Assembly: GCA_937897985.1 (NCBI GenBank)
Contig: CALCBD010000063.1
Location: 1-36,897, forward strand
Origin: an uncultured Paludibacter sp.
GTDB lineage: Bacteria; Bacteroidota; Bacteroidia; Bacteroidales; Paludibacteraceae
Direction: 5' to 3'
DNA length: 36,897 nucleotides
A program made the position numbers and the translations under genes. This document shows positions 34,401-36,897 of the stretch, in pieces. Numbering within the stretch: position 1 is the stretch's first letter; every line of letters begins with the position of its first letter. Under the pieces are notes generated by a model. That model searched no databases, was not told where the DNA came from, and saw only the letters and a list, made by a program, of their open reading frames with translations.

Positions 34401-34933
34401 TATCGAAACTTCTGCTGGCCATTGGCGAAAACATCGAACGTGCCATCGACGACTCTGCCTGTAACGAAATTGTGGAAGCTCTGAAAAAGCACTACAGTGA
34501 GGTAAAAGCAGGAATCGGGGCACATAAATCGCCCGAAGAGTACGGGTCATTCCCATTCGATCCTTATTCGCACACTCCGCTTATGGCAGGCGTTCAGCAA
34601 CCGGGCATGACAGGTCAGGTAAAAGAGGATATCATAAGCAGGTATTTCGAACTGGGAATTCACGTAGAAAAAGGCTGTATTCACTTTTCGCCCGCTATGG
34701 TAAACCGGGAAGAATTTTCGAAACCGGATGAAAGCCACAGCTATCCGAATTTAAGGTTTACATATTGCTCCGTTCCGATTGAATATCAGATTGATGGAAA
34801 AAAAGGTACAGATATCATTTACAAAAACGGCTCTACCGAACAACTGAACGGAACTGTTCTTAATTTCGTACAAAGTCAGCAGGTGTTCGGTCGAAGTAAA
34901 GAAATTCAGAAAATAATGTTGCATTTCACTTAA
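31481..34933 (+). CDS. Cytoplasmic beta-1,3-glucan phosphorylase, GH149-like
   Basis: The 1150-residue protein has no signal peptide. Its order is an N-terminal beta-sandwich (about 40-330, GEKYYEIKNFDAMQPFFISL, then HWMYISSSGGLTAGRKNPDMA), a helical linker and an (alpha/alpha)6 barrel (from about 380: RHGDPSRPWN, NWRDIFQNWEAL, GYWGDHQIIYLLKLME, TLRPEWNDANNALVG). This is the architecture of inverting disaccharide phosphorylases such as GH94, but the length and motifs fit GH149 better. GH149 enzymes phosphorolyse beta-1,3-oligoglucans to alpha-glucose 1-phosphate. I base this on family memory; GH161 is the main alternative. Its place after the symporter fits ATP-sparing use of imported laminari-oligosaccharides. 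Confidence 0.8.
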   Translation: MNKLNDGKPAATAASKSCGALMIGKSHVQTDIKKATGQFIQIDGEKYYEIKNFDAMQPFFISLASDSNHWMYISSSGGLTAGRKNPDMALFPYYTDDKISESAEITGSKTIIRVCMDGNLYLWEPFSDRYLGIYNTERSIAKSTTGNKLIFTEKNTDLGLTFSYSWMNSDKFGWVKKSRITNVNNFDIEVNLIDGLQNILPSGVDRQTQNTYSTLVDGYKKTELIEDAALALFRMEAILVDRPEPSESLRCNTAWCYGLPEARFLLSSTQLNNFRKGDNTFPETEAKGVRAAFFACTDLQLHPGATQEWYFIAEVHQDSTAVNNLIDYIQTSKDIKSELEQDIAKGTENLIKIVAQADGIQHTGDENGMARHFANVLFNTMRGGIYNDNYNINGRFFAQHVKHFNRKIGEQHNEFLLSIPDITDYRALEKLIQNQNDNNLYRLFQEYLPLTFSRRHGDPSRPWNLFNINIRDEAGNQLLSYQGNWRDIFQNWEALSISYPLYINGIISKFLNATTADGYNPYRVTNEGIDWEVIEPDNPWSNIGYWGDHQIIYLLKLMELSRSHNPDSLASWLDKELFAYANVPYRIKNYEEIVDDPKNSIRFDQVQHHKTEQLEKTYGADARLILNNNGEVKLVNLTEKLLATLLAKLSNFIPDAGIWMNTLRPEWNDANNALVGTGASMVTLCYMRRFVTFTRQLFSNAQTVSIAVSKEIFDFFENVFAALIDNASNLEKGFTDQQRRTVTDELGRAGSNFRHSVYEGFSNQKAYISASDIINFLNITLDYLDRSIENNKRADNMYHAYNIVSFGENVVTIRHLYEMLEGQVAVLSSGKLSASEANDVLNALSMSELYRADQNSYILYPNKKLPSFLKKNEISSEEVMRISLLKELISKGDSRIITQDKKGKFHFNAAFNNVGFLNQALGNPDFKAEFKPTGDDITAIKNLYEKIFDHQSFTGRSGTFYKYEGLGCIYWHMVSKLLLAIGENIERAIDDSACNEIVEALKKHYSEVKAGIGAHKSPEEYGSFPFDPYSHTPLMAGVQQPGMTGQVKEDIISRYFELGIHVEKGCIHFSPAMVNREEFSKPDESHSYPNLRFTYCSVPIEYQIDGKKGTDIIYKNGSTEQLNGTVLNFVQSQQVFGRSKEIQKIMLHFT

Positions 34934-35067
34934 AATCAGGTTCCAAATCCGGTTTTAAAAAATTATTGATTGACTTCGCTGTTTTATCATAAATTAAACA
35001 TAATTTCAAAACAAAAACAAGGAGTCAGGCGTTTTAACGAAAATTACTTTTTTATAGCGCAGTGTAA

Positions 35068-35098
35068 TGTTTTTCATTTATAAAAATGATTACTTTTG
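35068..35098 (+). promoter_or_regulatory. Promoter of the polyprenyl synthase gene
   Basis: TACTTTTG at 35091-35098 is a TAnnTTTG match 25 nt before the ATG at 35124. TGTT at 35068-35071, 19 nt upstream, is a weak -33 box. The 190-nt gap separates this housekeeping gene from the glucan operon. Confidence 0.55.
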
Positions 35099-35123
35099 CA
35101 ATCAATAATTATTAATAACTCCA

Positions 35124-36098
35124 ATGAGTTTAATTGACCAGATCAGGCAACCCATTACAACAGAACTGGGTGCATTTAAGAAAAAATTTGCTGAATCACT
35201 CAAAACTGACAACCCTTTACTTTCGAGTGTTAACGAATATGTTCTCCAGGGAGCAGGCAAACAGCTAAGACCTATTTTAACTATTTTGAGTGCCAGACTA
35301 TGTGGCGATCTGACCGACGCAACATATAGCGGGGCTTTATCGCTCGAGTTGCTTCACAACGCAAGCCTGATTCATGACGACGTTGTTGATTTCACCATGG
35401 AACGCCGCGGACGAATGTCGGTAAACGCGCGATGGACAAATAAAATCGCCGTCCTTTCGGGCGATTATATGCTCTCGAGTGCTTTGGTTTTTGCCACAAA
35501 CACTCAAAACCTGAACATTTTGAAATCTGTAGCCCGCATCGGCATGGAGCTCTCCGATGGTGAATTAATTCAACTGACGAATACAAAAAAAACCAATATC
35601 AACGAAGAAGACTATTTCAAGGTGATCCGCAAAAAAACAGCATTGCTTTTTGCCACCTGCACCGAAGTAGGAGCTATTTCGGTTGGTGCCGGCGCCGAAC
35701 AGCAAAACAGTCTGAGAAATTTTGGCGAATATCTTGGTATCTGTTTTCAGATAAGAGATGATATTTTTGATTATTATAAGGACATTGAAATCGGAAAACC
35801 CACCGGAAACGACCTGCAGGATGGAAAAGTGACCCTGCCATTGATTCACGCACTGCAAAATTCGGAAGGAACAGAAAAAGATGAAATACTGTCGCTGATC
35901 GACAGAAAAGATTTCAGCGAAGAAAACATTCAGCTTATCATGGATTTTGCAAGGCAAAAAGGCGGCGTGGAATATGCCGGAAAACGAATGGAAGAATTTA
36001 AAAGCAAGGCCATTTCGGAACTTGACGGCTTTCCCGATAACGATGTTAAAAATGCCCTCATCCTGAGCGTTGAATTTGCAGCCGGCAGAAACATTTAA
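35124..36098 (+). CDS. Long-chain polyprenyl diphosphate synthase
   Basis: The 324-residue all-helical enzyme has both aspartate-rich motifs of trans-prenyltransferases. The first is LIHDDVVD (Asp85, Asp86, Asp89) and the second is IRDDIFDYY (Asp212, Asp213, Asp216). GKQLRP precedes the first and GKPTGNDLQDGKVTLPLI follows the second. It adds isopentenyl units to an allylic diphosphate in the cytoplasm, to make the menaquinone or a related side chain. Chain length cannot be fixed, but the residues before the first motif (LELLHNASL) are small, which favours a long product. It has its own promoter and terminator and is probably unrelated to the glucan locus. Confidence 0.92.
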   Translation: MSLIDQIRQPITTELGAFKKKFAESLKTDNPLLSSVNEYVLQGAGKQLRPILTILSARLCGDLTDATYSGALSLELLHNASLIHDDVVDFTMERRGRMSVNARWTNKIAVLSGDYMLSSALVFATNTQNLNILKSVARIGMELSDGELIQLTNTKKTNINEEDYFKVIRKKTALLFATCTEVGAISVGAGAEQQNSLRNFGEYLGICFQIRDDIFDYYKDIEIGKPTGNDLQDGKVTLPLIHALQNSEGTEKDEILSLIDRKDFSEENIQLIMDFARQKGGVEYAGKRMEEFKSKAISELDGFPDNDVKNALILSVEFAAGRNI

Positions 36099-36148
36099 GC
36101 AGAATACAACAGGTTATATAAAGACCGGAGAATATGCCGGCAAAGATT

Positions 36149-36196
36149 AAAAAGTCAGAGGAATGTCGAAAATGATGTTCCTCTGACTTTTTTTTT
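36149..36196 (+). terminator. Rho-independent terminator of the prenyl synthase gene
   Basis: AAAAAGTCAGAGGAA (36149-36163) pairs perfectly with TTCCTCTGACTTTTT (36178-36192) around a 14-nt loop and continues in T to 36196. It lies 50 nt after the stop. Confidence 0.9.
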
Positions 36197-36754
36197 ATGA
36201 TTTTAGTCGCTTTTAATGTCCCCGAATCAGCGAAAATCCACGTTCAATTGCTTTTAATTTATTGTTTCACCCTACTTAAATCTGAACTGAATTCAACGAT
36301 TTTTTTATATTTCCAAAGTGAGACTGTACCCGATGCAGGACTTTTTGGAATTTAATAATATGCAACTATCAGAAATCATTGTTAAATATAAAAAAATGCA
36401 ACAATATGTTTAATAACATAAAATTATTCCAATTAGCACCTGTTAATTTATGAATTATTATAATATATTTGCAATGTCTACAGCAAAGTAATTTACTATG
36501 TTTTAAAAAGTTAGCAAACCCATTGGCTAATTCTGTTTATTGACCTCAACTGTATACAATCCCAAAATTTCAAAGCCTTTCAGAGTCGAAAAAAATCTAA
36601 AAACATGCGATATGTTTTTATATAACTGCATTGCTAACAATAATAATTACAGTTATCTTCATTTAATGTAAGATGTAGACAGCTTATGAGGACAGAAGTT
36701 AAAACAATAATCCGGCATAAATTTCAGGTTAGCAATAAATTTTAAAAAATAATA
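36197..36754. other. Non-coding AT-rich stretch with one promoter-like site
   Basis: No gene, tRNA or strong hairpin is visible in these 558 nt. TATATTTG at 36464-36471, with TGTT 19 nt upstream (36441-36444), looks like a promoter reading to the right, but no ORF of useful length follows before the window ends. Confidence 0.5.
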
Positions 36755-36897
36755 AGATATAAGACACAAGAAACAAGATGTAAGACATAGGAAATAGGAT
36801 GTAAGATTAAGGAAACGAGATGTAAGACTTAGGAAATAAGAAGTAAGACTTAGGAAATTAAATGTACGACTTAGGAAATAAGATGTAAGACAAAGGA
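36755..36897. repeat. 21-bp tandem repeat, at least 6.8 copies, runs off the window
   Basis: Seven units start at 36755, 36776, 36797, 36818, 36839, 36860 and 36881, the last cut at 17 nt by the window end. The consensus core is GATGTAAGACTTAGGAAA. Units differ at several positions, with the earliest unit most divergent. All three forward frames meet stops. There are no spacers between units, so it is not a CRISPR array. Confidence 0.9.

Noticed and set aside
31481..34933. GH94 cellobiose phosphorylase
   Set aside because: The chain is about 300 residues longer than usual GH94 enzymes and the locus is for beta-1,3-glucan; GH149 fits length, motifs and context better.
36755..36897. CRISPR array
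   Set aside because: Units are contiguous 21-mers with no unique spacers and no cas genes nearby.

Overview
The window comes from a Bacteroidota (Bacteroidetes) chromosome, probably Bacteroidales or a related anaerobic/marine order. Evidence: promoters of the TTTG-N19/20-TAnnTTTG type, few Shine-Dalgarno sequences, type IX secretion (T9SS) C-terminal sorting domains on several large secreted proteins, and a beta-propeller/Y_Y_Y sensor regulator. The genus cannot be fixed from sequence alone.

Region 1 (1-1.9 kb): the 3' part of a tRNA-Val, a decayed tRNA-Val-like copy with a different anticodon arm, a DMT-family exporter on the minus strand, and an orphan IS1595-type zinc-ribbon protein with its own canonical promoter.

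Region 2 (1.9-8.1 kb): a plus-strand cluster, probably one operon. It encodes an ArsM-like methyltransferase, a 34-residue Cys-rich peptide that is easily overlooked, a strong intercistronic hairpin, a radical SAM/SPASM enzyme, a thioredoxin-thioredoxin reductase fusion with a CPPC site, a periplasmic rhodanese, a DUF1847 protein, a membrane-anchored thioredoxin and a sulfide:quinone-reductase-like flavoprotein. The order methyltransferase / Cys-rich peptide / hairpin / radical SAM-SPASM resembles a RiPP (ribosomally made, modified peptide) locus, here joined to thiol and sulfur redox functions. It is the best candidate for an undescribed system in this window.

Region 3 (8.1-11.7 kb): an intergenic stretch with dispersed repeats, then a secreted T9SS protein made of two near-duplicate beta-helix halves.

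Region 4 (11.8-34.9 kb): a beta-1,3(1,6)-glucan (laminarin-like) utilisation locus. A one-component membrane sensor with a LuxR-type HTH (minus strand) is divergent from two secreted glycan-binding-type proteins, two GH16 enzymes, a giant GH81 enzyme, a clan GH-A hydrolase, a GH30 lipoprotein, a GPH sugar symporter and a cytoplasmic phosphorylase that fits GH149. Extracellular enzymes would cut the glucan, the symporter would import oligosaccharides across the inner membrane, and the phosphorylase would release glucose 1-phosphate. No SusC/SusD pair is present, so the outer-membrane step is not explained here.

Region 5 (34.9-36.9 kb): a housekeeping polyprenyl diphosphate synthase with a good terminator, then about 0.7 kb of non-coding DNA ending in a 21-bp tandem repeat that runs off the window.
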